A stretch of DNA of 64,000 nt from Bacillota bacterium (GCA_013178125.1 JABLXJ010000002.1:186001-250000), one strand, 5' to 3'. Shown: positions 8,083 through 18,176, counted from the first letter of the stretch. Program-made: numbers and translations. Notes: a model not told the origin generated them from the sequence alone.

Positions 8083-9591
8083 ATGGCTGCGTATGTGAGT
8101 TGCGAGGGGCCAGGCTGCGGGGGTGCAAGTTGCAAGGGAGCGGGAGCGGTGGGTTGCGCAGCGAGGTGCGCAGGAGGCCGCCCGGATAAGCCCAGGGAGG
8201 AGTGCGGCGTCTTCGGGGTATATGGGAAGAGCCCCGGCATCGATGCCGCGGGCCTCACTTACCTGGGATTATATGCATTGCAGCACAGGGGGCAGGAGAG
8301 CGCGGGGATGGCGACATCCGATGGAGAGGCGCTCATTCTCCACAAGGAGATGGGGCTTGTAGCGAAGGTCTTCCCCGATGAGGTACTGGATGGCCTCAAG
8401 GGCCATATCTCCGTTGGGCACGTCCGGTATTCAACGACAGGCTCGAGCCGCGTGGAAAACGCCCAGCCGCTTCTCGGACGGTGCAAGTACGGCGCGGTCG
8501 CCATCGCCCACAACGGGAATCTCGTGAACACGCTGGAGCTTTTCAAGGAGCTCGAGGCGCAGGGGAGCGTCTTCCAGTCCACCCTTGACACGGAGGTCGT
8601 CCTGCACCTCGTGGCGCGGTCAGAGGCTCAGGATGTCGAGGATGCCGTCAGGATAGCCGCAGGCCGGCTCCAGGGCGCCTATTCCATAGTTGTGCTGGCG
8701 GGCGACAAGCTCATGGCCCTGCGGGACCCCCATGCCATTCGCCCGCTTTGTCTCGGAGAGTCGCGGGATGCCTACTTTATTTCCTCCGAGACGTGCGGCC
8801 TCGATACCGTCGGGGCTCGTCTCATACGCCACGTCGGGCCTGGGGAGATGGTGACGATCGACCGGGGCGGGGTCCGGTTTTCCCAGGCCGTGCCCGCCCG
8901 GAGGCGGGCGGCGTGCGTCTTTGAGTTTATTTATTTCGCCCGGCCGGATAGCGAGATAGATGGGGTGGGTGTGCATACCGCCCGCAAGCGCATGGGGCAG
9001 GCCCTTGCCCGCGAGTTCCCTGTGGATGCGGATATGGTTATAGCGGCGCCGGATTCGGGCATCTCGGCGGCGATCGGGTTTGCCGAGGCATCGGGCATCC
9101 CCTATGATACGGGGCTGACGAAAAACCGGTATGTTGGCAGGACGTTCATCCAGCCAAGCCAGACCATGCGGGAGCTCGGGGTCAGGATAAAGCTGAACCC
9201 CATCGCGGACCTGGTGGCAGGCAAGCGCGTGGTCATGATAGACGATTCCATAGTCCGCGGCACCACCAGCGTCAAGACTATTGAGATGTTGAGGTCCGCC
9301 GGGGCTAAGAAGGTTCACATGTATGTCGCTTCGCCGCCGGTCCGCTACCCCTGCTACTACGGGATAGATACGTCGGCCCGCGGCGAGCTGATAGCCTCCA
9401 ATCACACAATTGACGAGATCAGGGAGCACCTGCGGGCTGACAGCCTCTGTTACCTGAGCCTCGAGGGGCTTATCGGGGCGATGGGGCCGCTCGAGGGCTC
9501 ATTGTGCCTTGCATGCCTCGATGGCGAGTACCCGGTTGAATTGCCGGGTGGTGGGGCCGCGCAAAAGCATGTGCTGGAGTTGAGGGCATGA
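8083..9591 (+). CDS. purF: amidophosphoribosyltransferase
   Basis: First committed purine step (PRPP plus glutamine to phosphoribosylamine). The catalytic Cys41 starts CGVFGVYG, so a 40-residue propeptide must be removed; it is unusually long and Gly/Cys/Ala-rich (B. subtilis has 11). Cys residues in AACVFEF, RYPCYYG and the C-terminal CLAC fit the [4Fe-4S] class. The PRPP motif VVMIDDSIVRGTTS is intact. The ATG at 8083 has GAGGAG 12 bp upstream; a TTG at 8062 is an alternative. Allosteric feedback by AMP/GMP is known for the family. Confidence 0.94.
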   Translation: MAAYVSCEGPGCGGASCKGAGAVGCAARCAGGRPDKPREECGVFGVYGKSPGIDAAGLTYLGLYALQHRGQESAGMATSDGEALILHKEMGLVAKVFPDEVLDGLKGHISVGHVRYSTTGSSRVENAQPLLGRCKYGAVAIAHNGNLVNTLELFKELEAQGSVFQSTLDTEVVLHLVARSEAQDVEDAVRIAAGRLQGAYSIVVLAGDKLMALRDPHAIRPLCLGESRDAYFISSETCGLDTVGARLIRHVGPGEMVTIDRGGVRFSQAVPARRRAACVFEFIYFARPDSEIDGVGVHTARKRMGQALAREFPVDADMVIAAPDSGISAAIGFAEASGIPYDTGLTKNRYVGRTFIQPSQTMRELGVRIKLNPIADLVAGKRVVMIDDSIVRGTTSVKTIEMLRSAGAKKVHMYVASPPVRYPCYYGIDTSARGELIASNHTIDEIREHLRADSLCYLSLEGLIGAMGPLEGSLCLACLDGEYPVELPGGGAAQKHVLELRA

Positions 9592-9673
9592 GGATAAAGG
9601 GCAGGGATAGAGGGGTGATCAGAATTTGGAATTGAGGCGTAAAGGGCAAGGGCAGGAAGGGAAAGGGGAGTCT

Positions 9674-10732
9674 TTGAGCTACAAGGCGGCGGGGGTGGAC
9701 ATCGAGGCGGGCTATGAGGTGGTGCGCCGCATCAAGGGACTGGCGCGATCCACATTCAGGCCCGAGGTCGTCGGAGATATAGGTGGGTTCGGCGGTGGAT
9801 TCGCGCTCAAGGTATCGGGCTCGGGCGCCATGCGAAATCCCGTGCTTGTCTCGGGGACCGACGGCGTCGGGACGAAGCTCAAGATCGCCTTTATGATGAA
9901 TAAGCATGATACCGTCGGCGTGGATGTTGTGGCCTACTGCGTGAACGATATAATCTGCCATGGGGCGGAGCCGCTGTTTTTCCTGGATTATTTCGCCTGC
10001 GGGAAGTTGGATCCTGCGCAGGCCGAGGATGTGGTGAAAGGGGTTGCGGATGGCTGCCGCCAGGCGGGGTGTGCGCTCATCGGCGGGGAGACTGCCGAGA
10101 TGCCCGGGTTTTACCCTGAGGGCGAGTACGACCTGGCGGGCTTTGCTGTAGGCGTGGTCGAACGTAATGAGCTGATAGACGGGTCGAAGGTCGCGCCCGG
10201 CGATGCGATTATAGGCATAGCATCGAGCGGCCTGCAGAGCAGCGGGTTTTCCCTCACGCGGAAGGTCCTCTTTGACGTGGCGGGCTACAGCGTCTTCGAC
10301 GAGGTGCCCGAGCTGGGAACGATCGACGGGCGCGCCAAAACCCTGGGCGAGGAGCTCCTCACGCCGACCCTGGTATATGCCAGGCCGGTCCTGCAGCTCA
10401 GGCGGGACTTCGAGCTCCGCGGGATCGCTAACATAAGCGGCGGCGGGCTTCCCGAAAACCTGCCGAGGGCGATGGCCGAGGGGACCCGCGCCAGGATAGA
10501 GTGGGGCACCTGGCCCGTCCATCCCATATTCGACCTGATCCAGAGGACGGGCAACATCTCGGGCGACGAGATGATCAGGACCTACAACCTCGGGATTGGC
10601 ATAGCAGTGATAGTGGACTCTGAATCCGCGGACGGGGTCGTGGAGGCCCTCGCTCGCATGGGGCACGCGGCGTACATCATAGGCAGGGTCGAGGAGGGGC
10701 CCAAGGGCGTGGAGATAGTGAATTTGGATTAG
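9674..10732 (+). CDS. purM: phosphoribosylformylglycinamidine cyclo-ligase (AIR synthetase)
   Basis: ATP-dependent ring closure of FGAM to AIR. The family start SYKAAGVDIEAGYEVV follows a TTG at 9674, giving 352 residues; a TTG at 9626 would add 16 polar residues. VSGTDGVGTKLKIA is the family signature, and GGETAEMPGFY is part of the active site. The upstream spacer is a purine-rich degenerate repeat (AAAGGGCAGGGA-like), which also obscures the ribosome-binding site. Confidence 0.94.
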   Translation: MSYKAAGVDIEAGYEVVRRIKGLARSTFRPEVVGDIGGFGGGFALKVSGSGAMRNPVLVSGTDGVGTKLKIAFMMNKHDTVGVDVVAYCVNDIICHGAEPLFFLDYFACGKLDPAQAEDVVKGVADGCRQAGCALIGGETAEMPGFYPEGEYDLAGFAVGVVERNELIDGSKVAPGDAIIGIASSGLQSSGFSLTRKVLFDVAGYSVFDEVPELGTIDGRAKTLGEELLTPTLVYARPVLQLRRDFELRGIANISGGGLPENLPRAMAEGTRARIEWGTWPVHPIFDLIQRTGNISGDEMIRTYNLGIGIAVIVDSESADGVVEALARMGHAAYIIGRVEEGPKGVEIVNLD

Positions 10733-10765
10733 CCCTCTGATGGTGTTTTGATGATAGAGCTCTAA

Positions 10766-10820
10766 TTAATGAAGCTTTGATCAATGAAGCTTAGATGATA
10801 ACGCTCTGATGAAGCTTTGG
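10766..10820 (+). repeat. degenerate 15-bp tandem repeat upstream of purN
   Basis: Units ATTAATGAAGCTTTG (10766-10780) and ATCAATGAAGCTTAG (10781-10795) are followed by a diverged unit and then ATGAAGCTTTGG at 10809. The third AATGAAGCTTT-like copy supplies an in-frame ATG for purN, so the repeat has created an alternative start. Confidence 0.75.
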
Positions 10821-10838
10821 GACATAGAGGTGGGGAAC

Positions 10839-11495
10839 GTGCGACGCTTGAGGCTCGGGGTGCTGGTTTCGGGCCGGGGGACCAATCTGCAGTCGATTAT
10901 TGACGCCATTGAGAGGGGCGATCTCGCGGCCGATATCGCCATCGTGATCAGCAACAGGAAGGACGCGCTCGCCCTAAGGCGGGCCAGGGATCATGGCATC
11001 GAGGCCATCTACATGAGCCCGCGGCATTACCCGTCGCGCGAGGCGTATGACGACGCGCTAAAGGCCGAGCTCGAGGGGAGAAATGTCGGCCTGGTCGTGC
11101 TTGCCGGCTATATGCTCGTGTTGTCGCCCGGGTTCGTCAGGCATTTCTACGGGAGGCTGGTGAATATCCACCCGGCCCTCCTGCCGTCCTTCCCGGGCAC
11201 GCACGCGCAGGCCCAGGCCCTCGCGCGCGGGGTCAAGATATCAGGCTGCACCGTTCATTTTGTAGATGAGGGCGTGGATACGGGGCCGATCATCCTCCAG
11301 GCTGCGGTGCCGGTCCTCGAGGACGACACCGAGGAGATACTTTCCGCCAGGATTCTCGAACAGGAGCATATACTATACCCGCGCGCGATCCAGCTTTTTG
11401 CGGAGGGGCGGCTCGTGATCGAGGGCGGGCGGGTCAGGATTCTGCCGGGACCGGTGTCGGGGAATGGCTCCGGCATTGCTGAGTTTGGGTTATAA
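10839..11495 (+). CDS. purN: phosphoribosylglycinamide formyltransferase
   Basis: Transfers formyl from 10-formyl-THF to GAR. Catalytic segments are visible: VLVSGRGTNLQ (ribose-phosphate loop), NIHPALLPSFPG with the catalytic His, and VDEGVDTGPII with the catalytic Asp. I favour the GTG at 10839 (GAGGTGGGG just upstream, protein then begins RRLRLGVLVSG). The in-frame ATG at 10809 comes from the repeat described above and would add 10 residues. About 218 residues, slightly longer than E. coli PurN because of a Gly-rich tail. Confidence 0.93.
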   Translation: MRRLRLGVLVSGRGTNLQSIIDAIERGDLAADIAIVISNRKDALALRRARDHGIEAIYMSPRHYPSREAYDDALKAELEGRNVGLVVLAGYMLVLSPGFVRHFYGRLVNIHPALLPSFPGTHAQAQALARGVKISGCTVHFVDEGVDTGPIILQAAVPVLEDDTEEILSARILEQEHILYPRAIQLFAEGRLVIEGGRVRILPGPVSGNGSGIAEFGL

Positions 11496-11528
11496 GCTAG
11501 ATAATAAGGGACGGGGAGTGAAGTGCAA

Positions 11529-13136
11529 ATGGGAGATTCAAAGGCCATCGCGGGTAATTTTATTGATGATGTCATCAAGGTCAGGAGGGCCCTTGTAAGC
11601 GTATCGGACAAGACGGGCATTATTGATTTCGCCAAGGGGCTCGCAGGGCTCGGGTGCGAGATCATCTCGACGGGCGGGACATTTAAAGCCCTGCGGGACG
11701 CCGGCGTGCCCGCCATTCGTGTGGATGAGGTGACGGGGTTCCCCGAGGTGCTGGACGGCCGGGTGAAGACCTTGCATCCTGCGATTCACGCCGGCATACT
11801 GGCCATCAGGGGCAAGGCCGAGCATGAGGAGCAACTCGCAAAGCTCGATATCAAGCCGATAGACCTGGTTGTCGTAAACCTTTATCCCTTTGAGGCGACG
11901 GTCGCGAAGCCCGGGGTCTCCCTGGAGGACGCGATCGAGAACATCGATATCGGCGGGCCGACCATGATCAGGTCCGCGGCAAAGAATTCGGATGGTGTGG
12001 CGGTCATCACAAGCCCGGCGCGCTACGGCCAGGTCCTCGATGAGCTGCGGGCGACCGGCGGGATCTCCAGGAAGACTCGGATGCAGCTCGCCCTCGAGGC
12101 GTTCCTCCACACGGCGAAATACGATAGCGCCATATACGACTTCCTGAGAAAGCGCCCAGAAATCGCGGGCGCCGCCGCGGCGGGGTTCCCGGAGGTCATG
12201 ACCCTGACATACCGCAAAGCGCAGGACCTCCGCTACGGCGAGAACCCCCACCAGGGGGCCGCGTTTTACGTAGAGCCCAAAATCGCCGTCCCCTGCATAT
12301 CCAATGCCAGGCAGCTCTGGGGCAAGGAGCTTTCCTTCAATAACATCAACGACGCAAACGCCTGCCTGGAGATCCTCGCGGAGTTTGATGAGCCGGCCGC
12401 TGTCGCCGTAAAACATGCGAACCCATGCGGTGTGGGCTGTGGCTCCAGCATCCTGGAGGCCTACCGCAAGGCCTATGAGAGCGATCCAGTATCCATATTC
12501 GGAGGCATCGTCGCGGTGAACCGGCCGATGGATGAGGCGACGGCCAGGGAGTTGAGCTCGATCTTCCTTGAGATTGTGATGGCGCCGTCATTTGACCAGG
12601 CTAGCCTCTCCATCCTGACTCAAAAGAAGAACCTCAGGGTGCTCGAGATAGGGGATATCAGCGCGAGCAGGTCGTATAAGGGCTACGATCTGAAGAAGGT
12701 GGTGGGCGGCCTGCTGGTGCAGGACCGGGACGTTGAGGACTTCAAGCTCGAGGACGCTAAGGTCGTTACGCGCCGCCAGCCCACCGAGGCCGAGTGGAAG
12801 GACATGCTCTTTGGCTGGAAGGTCGTGAAACACGTGAAGTCCAACGCCATAGTGCTGGCCAGGGACGGGGCTACGATAGGCGTCGGGGCCGGCCAGATGA
12901 ACAGGGTCGGTGCCGCGAGGATAGCCATTGAGCAGGCGGGCGAGAAGGCATATGGCTCGGTCCTTGCATCGGATGCCTTCTTCCCCATGCGGGATACCGT
13001 GGACGCAGCGGGCAAGGCGGGCGTAACCGCCATAATCCAGCCCGGTGGGTCAATCAAGGATGAGGATTCTATCGAGGCTGCAAATGAATATGGCATCGCG
13101 ATGGTATTTACGGGCGTGCGGCATTTTCGCCACTAA
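11529..13136 (+). CDS. purH: bifunctional AICAR formyltransferase/IMP cyclohydrolase
   Basis: Last two steps to IMP. The N-terminal cyclohydrolase domain ([26 protein letters not shown]) is followed by the AICAR formyltransferase domain with KHANPCGVG and a C-terminal [10 protein letters not shown] block. ATG at 11529 with GGGGAG 10 bp upstream; a GTG at 11523 is too close to that site. The 535-residue length is normal. Confidence 0.96.
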   Translation: MGDSKAIAGNFIDDVIKVRRALVSVSDKTGIIDFAKGLAGLGCEIISTGGTFKALRDAGVPAIRVDEVTGFPEVLDGRVKTLHPAIHAGILAIRGKAEHEEQLAKLDIKPIDLVVVNLYPFEATVAKPGVSLEDAIENIDIGGPTMIRSAAKNSDGVAVITSPARYGQVLDELRATGGISRKTRMQLALEAFLHTAKYDSAIYDFLRKRPEIAGAAAAGFPEVMTLTYRKAQDLRYGENPHQGAAFYVEPKIAVPCISNARQLWGKELSFNNINDANACLEILAEFDEPAAVAVKHANPCGVGCGSSILEAYRKAYESDPVSIFGGIVAVNRPMDEATARELSSIFLEIVMAPSFDQASLSILTQKKNLRVLEIGDISASRSYKGYDLKKVVGGLLVQDRDVEDFKLEDAKVVTRRQPTEAEWKDMLFGWKVVKHVKSNAIVLARDGATIGVGAGQMNRVGAARIAIEQAGEKAYGSVLASDAFFPMRDTVDAAGKAGVTAIIQPGGSIKDEDSIEAANEYGIAMVFTGVRHFRH

Positions 13137-13238
13137 TATCTACTGGCCGGACCCTGTTATCCTGTTATGATAGGTTTGGCGTTGGGCCCGGCTCAATTCT
13201 GGCCGGATAGCGGGATATTTGGTTTGGAGGGACAGGCA

Positions 13239-14552
13239 ATGAAGGTCCTTGTTGTCGGCGGGGGCGGGCGCGAGCACGCCCTCGTCTGGAAGATAGCTCA
13301 AAGCCCAACGGTGGATAAGGTATACTGCGCGCCGGGAAACCCCGGCATAGCTGAGCTTGCAGAGTGCGTAACGCCGGGTGACTCGGTGGGCGCGCTCGCC
13401 GACTTCGCCTGCGAACACGATATTGATCTCACCGTCGTAGGCCCCGAGGCCCCGCTCGTGGCCGGAATTGTGGACGAGTTCAAACATAGGGGCCTTGCAG
13501 TCTTCGGTCCCACCAGAGCGGCCGCGATGCTGGAGTCGAGCAAGGCGTTTGCAAAGGATTTTATGGCTCGCCACGACATACCTACCGCTGAGCACAGGAC
13601 GTTTAACAGGCTCGATGACGCCCTTCGCTTCATAGACGCCTTTGCCGGGTTTGAGGCCGGGCGCCCCCTGGTTGTGAAGGCCGATGGACTCGCGGCCGGC
13701 AAGGGCGTGATTATCGCTGAGAATAGGAAGGATGCTGAGGCCGCGGCGCGGTCCATCATGGCTGAGCGGGCCTTCGGCGCGGCGGGTGACAGGGTTGTGA
13801 TCGAGGAATTCCTAGAGGGCGAGGAGGTTACGGTTCTGGCCTTTAGTGACGGCGCGACGGTGGTTCCTATGGTCTCGTCCCAGGACCACAAACGCCTCAT
13901 GGATGGGGATGCCGGACCCAATACAGGTGGGATGGGCGCATACGCGCCAGTCCCTGCAGTTAGCGAACCGCTCCGGGAGAGGGTGCTCCGCGAGATCCTG
14001 GCGCCGGCCGTCCGGGGCATGGCGGAGGAAGGGACTCCATATGCAGGGGTGCTCTACGCCGGCCTGATCCTGACGGTGGACGGCCCAAAGGTTCTCGAAT
14101 TCAACGCCAGGTTCGGCGACCCCGAGGCCCAGGTGGTTCTCCCGCTCCTCGAGACCGATCTCATATCGATAATCGAGGCCGTGCTCGCAGGGCGACTCGC
14201 ATCCTCCGATATCAGGTGGCGCAAGGGGGCGGCAGCTTGCGTGGTCCTCGTTTCGGGCGGTTATCCAGGGCGCTACGAAACGGGCAAGGAGATTAGGGGC
14301 CTTGAACAGCTCGAGGGCCTTGAGGGCGTCGTGGCATTTCACGCCAGCACGAAGCTCGCAGGGGGCAGGCTCGTCACGGCAGGCGGCAGGGTCCTCGACA
14401 TCACTGCACTGGGCGACTGCGTGGGTGACGCAGTGGCGCGCGCCTATGAGGCATGCGAGAGGGTTGGGTTTGAGGGCGCCTATTACCGCAGGGATATCGG
14501 CTGGCGCGCAGGCGCGCACCGGGACCGGATAGCAGGCCGGAAAAAGTTTTAA
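13239..14552 (+). CDS. purD: phosphoribosylamine-glycine ligase (GAR synthetase)
   Basis: ATP-grasp enzyme joining phosphoribosylamine and glycine. The start at 13239 gives MKVLVVGGGGREHAL, the classic beginning, with GGAGGG 8-13 bp upstream; an ATG at 13167 would add 24 unrelated residues. The signature RFGDPEAQ is present. Last gene of the pur run; a hairpin (14555-14590) follows the stop. Confidence 0.96.
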   Translation: MKVLVVGGGGREHALVWKIAQSPTVDKVYCAPGNPGIAELAECVTPGDSVGALADFACEHDIDLTVVGPEAPLVAGIVDEFKHRGLAVFGPTRAAAMLESSKAFAKDFMARHDIPTAEHRTFNRLDDALRFIDAFAGFEAGRPLVVKADGLAAGKGVIIAENRKDAEAAARSIMAERAFGAAGDRVVIEEFLEGEEVTVLAFSDGATVVPMVSSQDHKRLMDGDAGPNTGGMGAYAPVPAVSEPLRERVLREILAPAVRGMAEEGTPYAGVLYAGLILTVDGPKVLEFNARFGDPEAQVVLPLLETDLISIIEAVLAGRLASSDIRWRKGAAACVVLVSGGYPGRYETGKEIRGLEQLEGLEGVVAFHASTKLAGGRLVTAGGRVLDITALGDCVGDAVARAYEACERVGFEGAYYRRDIGWRAGAHRDRIAGRKKF

Positions 14553-14554
14553 AA

Positions 14555-14624
14555 AACCCCCTACGATTGTATACCTACACTTGTAGGGTTGTCTCGCCTT
14601 GTGGTAAAATGGTTCACAAGGCGA
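14555..14624 (+). promoter_or_regulatory. two inverted repeats and weak promoter in the purD-aspS gap
   Basis: First repeat: AACCCC-CTAC (14555-14564) with GTAGGGTT (14583-14590), one bulged C, 18-base loop. Second: TCGCCTTGTG (14594-14603) with CACAAGGCGA (14615-14624), perfect 10-bp arms. A TAAAAT (14605-14610) lies in the second loop, with TTGTAG 18 bp upstream: a weak sigma-A promoter whose -10 box would be bracketed by the palindrome. If not a promoter, the second hairpin lies 14 bases before the aspS GTG and could gate translation. Confidence 0.4.
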
Positions 14625-14638
14625 AAGAGGTGGCAGCG

Positions 14639-16006
14639 GTGGAAACATCAGAGACTCTGGAAACGATAAAAGCAGCAAGGACAGCGACGGGAACGATGGA
14701 GAGGATTCTGGCAGGGGATACTGCAAATTACATAGGCAGGGATGTGGTGCTCGAGGGCTGGGTTCATAATGTCAGGTCGCTGGGCGGCCTTTCATTTTTG
14801 ATCCTGCGGGATAGGACCGGGATTGTACAGTGTGTTGGCGATGCCTGCGGGTGCGCGGATGAGATAGACGGGCTCCCGACTGAGTCGGTTGTGAGGGTTC
14901 GCGGCAAGGTCCGCGCCGATGGCCGGGCCCCGGGCGGGGTCGAGGTCGAAGTAGCCGGGGTTGAGGTTATAAACCCCGCCATCGAGAATATACCTTTCGA
15001 GATAAACAAGAACGGGATCAATGCCGGCCTCGACGTCCAGCTCGATAACAGGGTGATCAGCCTGCGCCACGCGACCTCCCAGGCGATATTCCGCGTGGCG
15101 GCCGAGATCGTGCGCATCTTCAGGGAATACCTCGGGAGCCAGGGATTCATCGAGGTTTTCACCCCCAAGATCGTGGCGTCCGGCACCGAGGGAGGGTCGG
15201 CCCTCTTCCCCGTCGATTATTTCGGCAGGAGGGCATTTCTGGCCCAGAGCCCCCAATTTTACAAGCAGATGGCTGTGGGGGCCGGTTTCGAGCGTGTATT
15301 CGAGGTGGGGCACGCCTACCGGGCCGAGGAGCACAACACCTCGCGCCATCTCAACGAGTACGTCAGCCTCGACCTGGAGATGGGCTTCATCAAAGACGAG
15401 GGCGATGTGATGGATGTGGAGGAGGGGTTCATAAGGTCCCTCCTATCCGAGTTGGAGCGGACGCGCAAGGCCGATTTCGATGCCTGCGGGGCGAAGATCC
15501 CCGTGCTTCCGCCGGGGGCGTGCATACCGCGCCTGCGCTTCAGCGAGGTCGTGGCGATACTCAGGGATGAACACGGCCTTGATCTCTCGCGCCGGAGCGA
15601 CCTCGACCCGGAGAGCGAGCGCCTCATATGCGACTATTGCGCTGAGAGACTGGGATCGGAGTTTGTTTTCGTTACGCATTTCCCGCGGAGCGCACGGCCC
15701 ATGTACGCCATGCCGGATAGGGATGACCCGAAGCTGAGCCGGAGCTTTGACCTCCTTTTCAGGGGGCTCGAGGTGACCACCGGCGGGCAGCGGATACACA
15801 AGCATGACATGCTGGTGGAGAGCATCAAGGCCCGGGGCCTCGATCCCGCGACGTTTGAGCACTATCTCAAGGCATTCACCCACGGCATGCCGCCCCACGG
15901 AGGGCTTGCGATCGGGCTCGAACGCATTACAGCGAGGCTCATGGGCCTCGGCAATGTGAGGGAGGCATCCCTCTTCCCGCGCGACAGGGACCGGCTCACC
16001 CCGTAG
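14639..16006 (+). CDS. aspS: aspartyl-tRNA synthetase, archaeal (AspRS2) type
   Basis: Class II synthetase. An N-terminal OB fold (VVLEGWVHNVRSLGG) binds the anticodon; motif 2 has FRVAAEIVRIFREYL and the RAEEHNTSRHLNEY block, and motif 3 is GLAIGLERITARLMG. The PHGGLAIGLER and FPRDRDRLTP ends are archaeal-type, and the GAD insertion of ordinary bacterial AspRS is absent. Enzymes of this type are often non-discriminating and also charge tRNA-Asn for GatCAB transamidation; that role is inferred. GTG at 14639 with AGAGGTG upstream gives 455 residues; ATG at 14693 is also possible. Confidence 0.88.
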   Translation: METSETLETIKAARTATGTMERILAGDTANYIGRDVVLEGWVHNVRSLGGLSFLILRDRTGIVQCVGDACGCADEIDGLPTESVVRVRGKVRADGRAPGGVEVEVAGVEVINPAIENIPFEINKNGINAGLDVQLDNRVISLRHATSQAIFRVAAEIVRIFREYLGSQGFIEVFTPKIVASGTEGGSALFPVDYFGRRAFLAQSPQFYKQMAVGAGFERVFEVGHAYRAEEHNTSRHLNEYVSLDLEMGFIKDEGDVMDVEEGFIRSLLSELERTRKADFDACGAKIPVLPPGACIPRLRFSEVVAILRDEHGLDLSRRSDLDPESERLICDYCAERLGSEFVFVTHFPRSARPMYAMPDRDDPKLSRSFDLLFRGLEVTTGGQRIHKHDMLVESIKARGLDPATFEHYLKAFTHGMPPHGGLAIGLERITARLMGLGNVREASLFPRDRDRLTP

Positions 16007-16031
16007 CATAGTCCTCTAAGTGCTAGCCGTC

Positions 16032-18083
16032 CTAGCCGTTATCATGATCGGGCGCGGAGGGCATGAGGCGCGGTGGGACCGCGAGCGTCTGCTGCCTTTC
16101 GTATATCACCATGCCCGGTTTCGCGCCCCTGGGCTTCCGGACGTAGCGGCGCCGTGTGTAGTCGATATCCACGTTTGTGCTCTGCCTCCCCTTGCTAAAA
16201 TACGCCGCGAGCCCGGCCGCGTCGAGGAGCGCTCTCTCTGATACATTCCCCTTATCATCGGCGCGGATTATGACGTGCGCGCCCGGTATGCCCTTTGCAT
16301 GGAGCCAGATATCATCCGGGGCTGCCTGCCTCATCGTCAGGAAGTCGTTTTCGCGATTATTGCGCCCCACGAGTATCTCGTAGCCGTCCTCGGACTTGAA
16401 CCGCATGGGGCGGGGCCTGTTTGCGGCCGCCACGGGGCCCGCCCGGCGGCTCCGGTTGCGGGCCCGCACGTCCCGGGCATGCCCGTCCTGCCGGGCGCGC
16501 CGTCCGTCCTGAACCCCATCCGGCAGGCCTTCCGCATAGCCTGAGGCAATGAGCTCTTCCCTGATTTCATCGACCGCATCCAGCGATTGCGCCTGCTCAA
16601 GGGTCAGCGCCACCTGTTCCAGGTATTCGATGTCGCTCTTAGTCCTGTCCCTTTGCTCCCTTGTCACCTCGAGGCTCCTCTTGGCCTTGGCGTACTTCGC
16701 GAAATATGCCTGAGCATTCTCGCTCGGCGCCAGCGCCGGGTCGAGCTCTATCTTTACGGGTTTGAGCTCCGGGTCGAAGTAGTTTATGACCCGGGCTTCT
16801 GTATCTCCCTTCTTCAAAACCCCCATATTCGCCTTGATGAGCTCCCCCATGAGCTTGTAGCTCTCGGCGTTCTCGGCATCGCACAGGGCCTCCTCTTGGC
16901 GGTCGAGCTTCCGCCGGGCCCGGGAGAGGTTGCCTTCGATCACCCTCACCAGGCGGCTCTTTGCCTCGGCCAGGGAGATCTGTATGTCCCGGGGGGTGTA
17001 GACGTAGTCGAGCATCTCCGAGATGCTTGCGAATTCCCTCGCTACAGCTTCGGCAGGGGGGCCAGCGGCTTCGTCGCCGGGATTTGGGCGCTGGATGAGG
17101 GGGAAGGGCGCAAATGCCAGGATCCTCCCGGTCCCTGAGTCCTCCACGACCGTAGGCCGTGTGAATCGCCCCTCCTTTATAATCTCCGCCATATCTGAAA
17201 GCGACGCAGCGAGTCGCCCGGCGATGCGCTCGACCGCCCCGGCCCCGGTGCCGGCCCTGGTGCCAGCATCCGGGGCCTCGGCATCTGGGGCCGCTGCGAC
17301 CGCTGCGCGGACTGGCGCATCAGGATCAAGCCCGGCGCGCTCGACGATCTCCCGCGCGAGCGTGGGCCCGAAGCCTATGAAGGTATTCATCACCCACCTG
17401 CTGACGGAAACCCCGGCGGTTTCGGTGGAGAAGGATTCCTCCACGAGGCGTGCAAGGGATTCCCGTGTCTCGCCGAGAAGGTCCCTCTTGTCCCCGGCAG
17501 GCGGCGGGGAGTAGGGGCGGCCCGGGAGGACCTCCCGGTACCGGCTCATCGCCCTGGTGACGTGTTTTATAGAATCCATTATGGTCGTGCCATCGCCGTT
17601 CAGGAGGATGATGTTGCTGTGTTTACCCATTATCTCGACCACGAGGGTCCGGGTCCTGGCCCTGGTAGCGGGTCCGCCCGCGGCCCTGAGCTGGTCGTCT
17701 CCGTGGCTATCGCCATCATAGTCGTTATAGTTATTATCGCTGTAGTAATCCGGATAGTAATCCGGCTCGCGGACCGATATCCTGAGTATCCTGTCGAGGC
17801 CCACCTGCTCGACACGGTCTATCCTCCCGTCGACGAGGTGTTTCCGGAGGAGCATGCAGAACGCGGGAGGGCTTTCGGGGTTCTCCTTCGCGACGCCTGT
17901 TATGTGGATGCGGGGTGTCTCAGCCGCAGCGGAGATGAGAAGACGCAACGCCTCACCGGCCTGTCTCGCGATGATTACGATTTCATGCCGTGATGGCTGG
18001 TATATCCTGTCGATCCTGGCCCCGGTGAGTCTCGCCGATAGCTCCTGGCGCACAGCCCTCATCATGACGCCGTCAAATGCCAT
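16032..18083 (-). CDS. rqcH: RqcH/NFACT-family ribosome quality-control protein
   Basis: Rqc2 homologue that binds the split 50S-peptidyl-tRNA complex and directs alanine tailing. The N-terminal NFACT domain starts MAFDGVMMRAV; the functional Asp-Arg pair is at residues 97-98, the same numbers as in B. subtilis RqcH. A coiled-coil middle precedes a C-terminal NFACT-R domain (GYEILVGRNNRENDFLT, DDIWLHAKGIPGAHVII). Odd features: a Tyr/Asp/Asn-rich insert near residues 108-130 and an Ala/Asp/Gly stretch near 265-290. At 683 residues it is longer than usual (about 570). Convergent with aspS. Confidence 0.93.
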   Translation of the reverse strand: MAFDGVMMRAVRQELSARLTGARIDRIYQPSRHEIVIIARQAGEALRLLISAAAETPRIHITGVAKENPESPPAFCMLLRKHLVDGRIDRVEQVGLDRILRISVREPDYYPDYYSDNNYNDYDGDSHGDDQLRAAGGPATRARTRTLVVEIMGKHSNIILLNGDGTTIMDSIKHVTRAMSRYREVLPGRPYSPPPAGDKRDLLGETRESLARLVEESFSTETAGVSVSRWVMNTFIGFGPTLAREIVERAGLDPDAPVRAAVAAAPDAEAPDAGTRAGTGAGAVERIAGRLAASLSDMAEIIKEGRFTRPTVVEDSGTGRILAFAPFPLIQRPNPGDEAAGPPAEAVAREFASISEMLDYVYTPRDIQISLAEAKSRLVRVIEGNLSRARRKLDRQEEALCDAENAESYKLMGELIKANMGVLKKGDTEARVINYFDPELKPVKIELDPALAPSENAQAYFAKYAKAKRSLEVTREQRDRTKSDIEYLEQVALTLEQAQSLDAVDEIREELIASGYAEGLPDGVQDGRRARQDGHARDVRARNRSRRAGPVAAANRPRPMRFKSEDGYEILVGRNNRENDFLTMRQAAPDDIWLHAKGIPGAHVIIRADDKGNVSERALLDAAGLAAYFSKGRQSTNVDIDYTRRRYVRKPRGAKPGMVIYERQQTLAVPPRLMPSAPDHDNG

Positions 18084-18176
18084 GATAGCTCACCCCGCCC
18101 TTTTTTGTTCTCGTTTGATGTAGTTTATGTAGCATTCACTGCTTCTCCTGTCCTCGGGATGTTCCTTCCATGCTCC

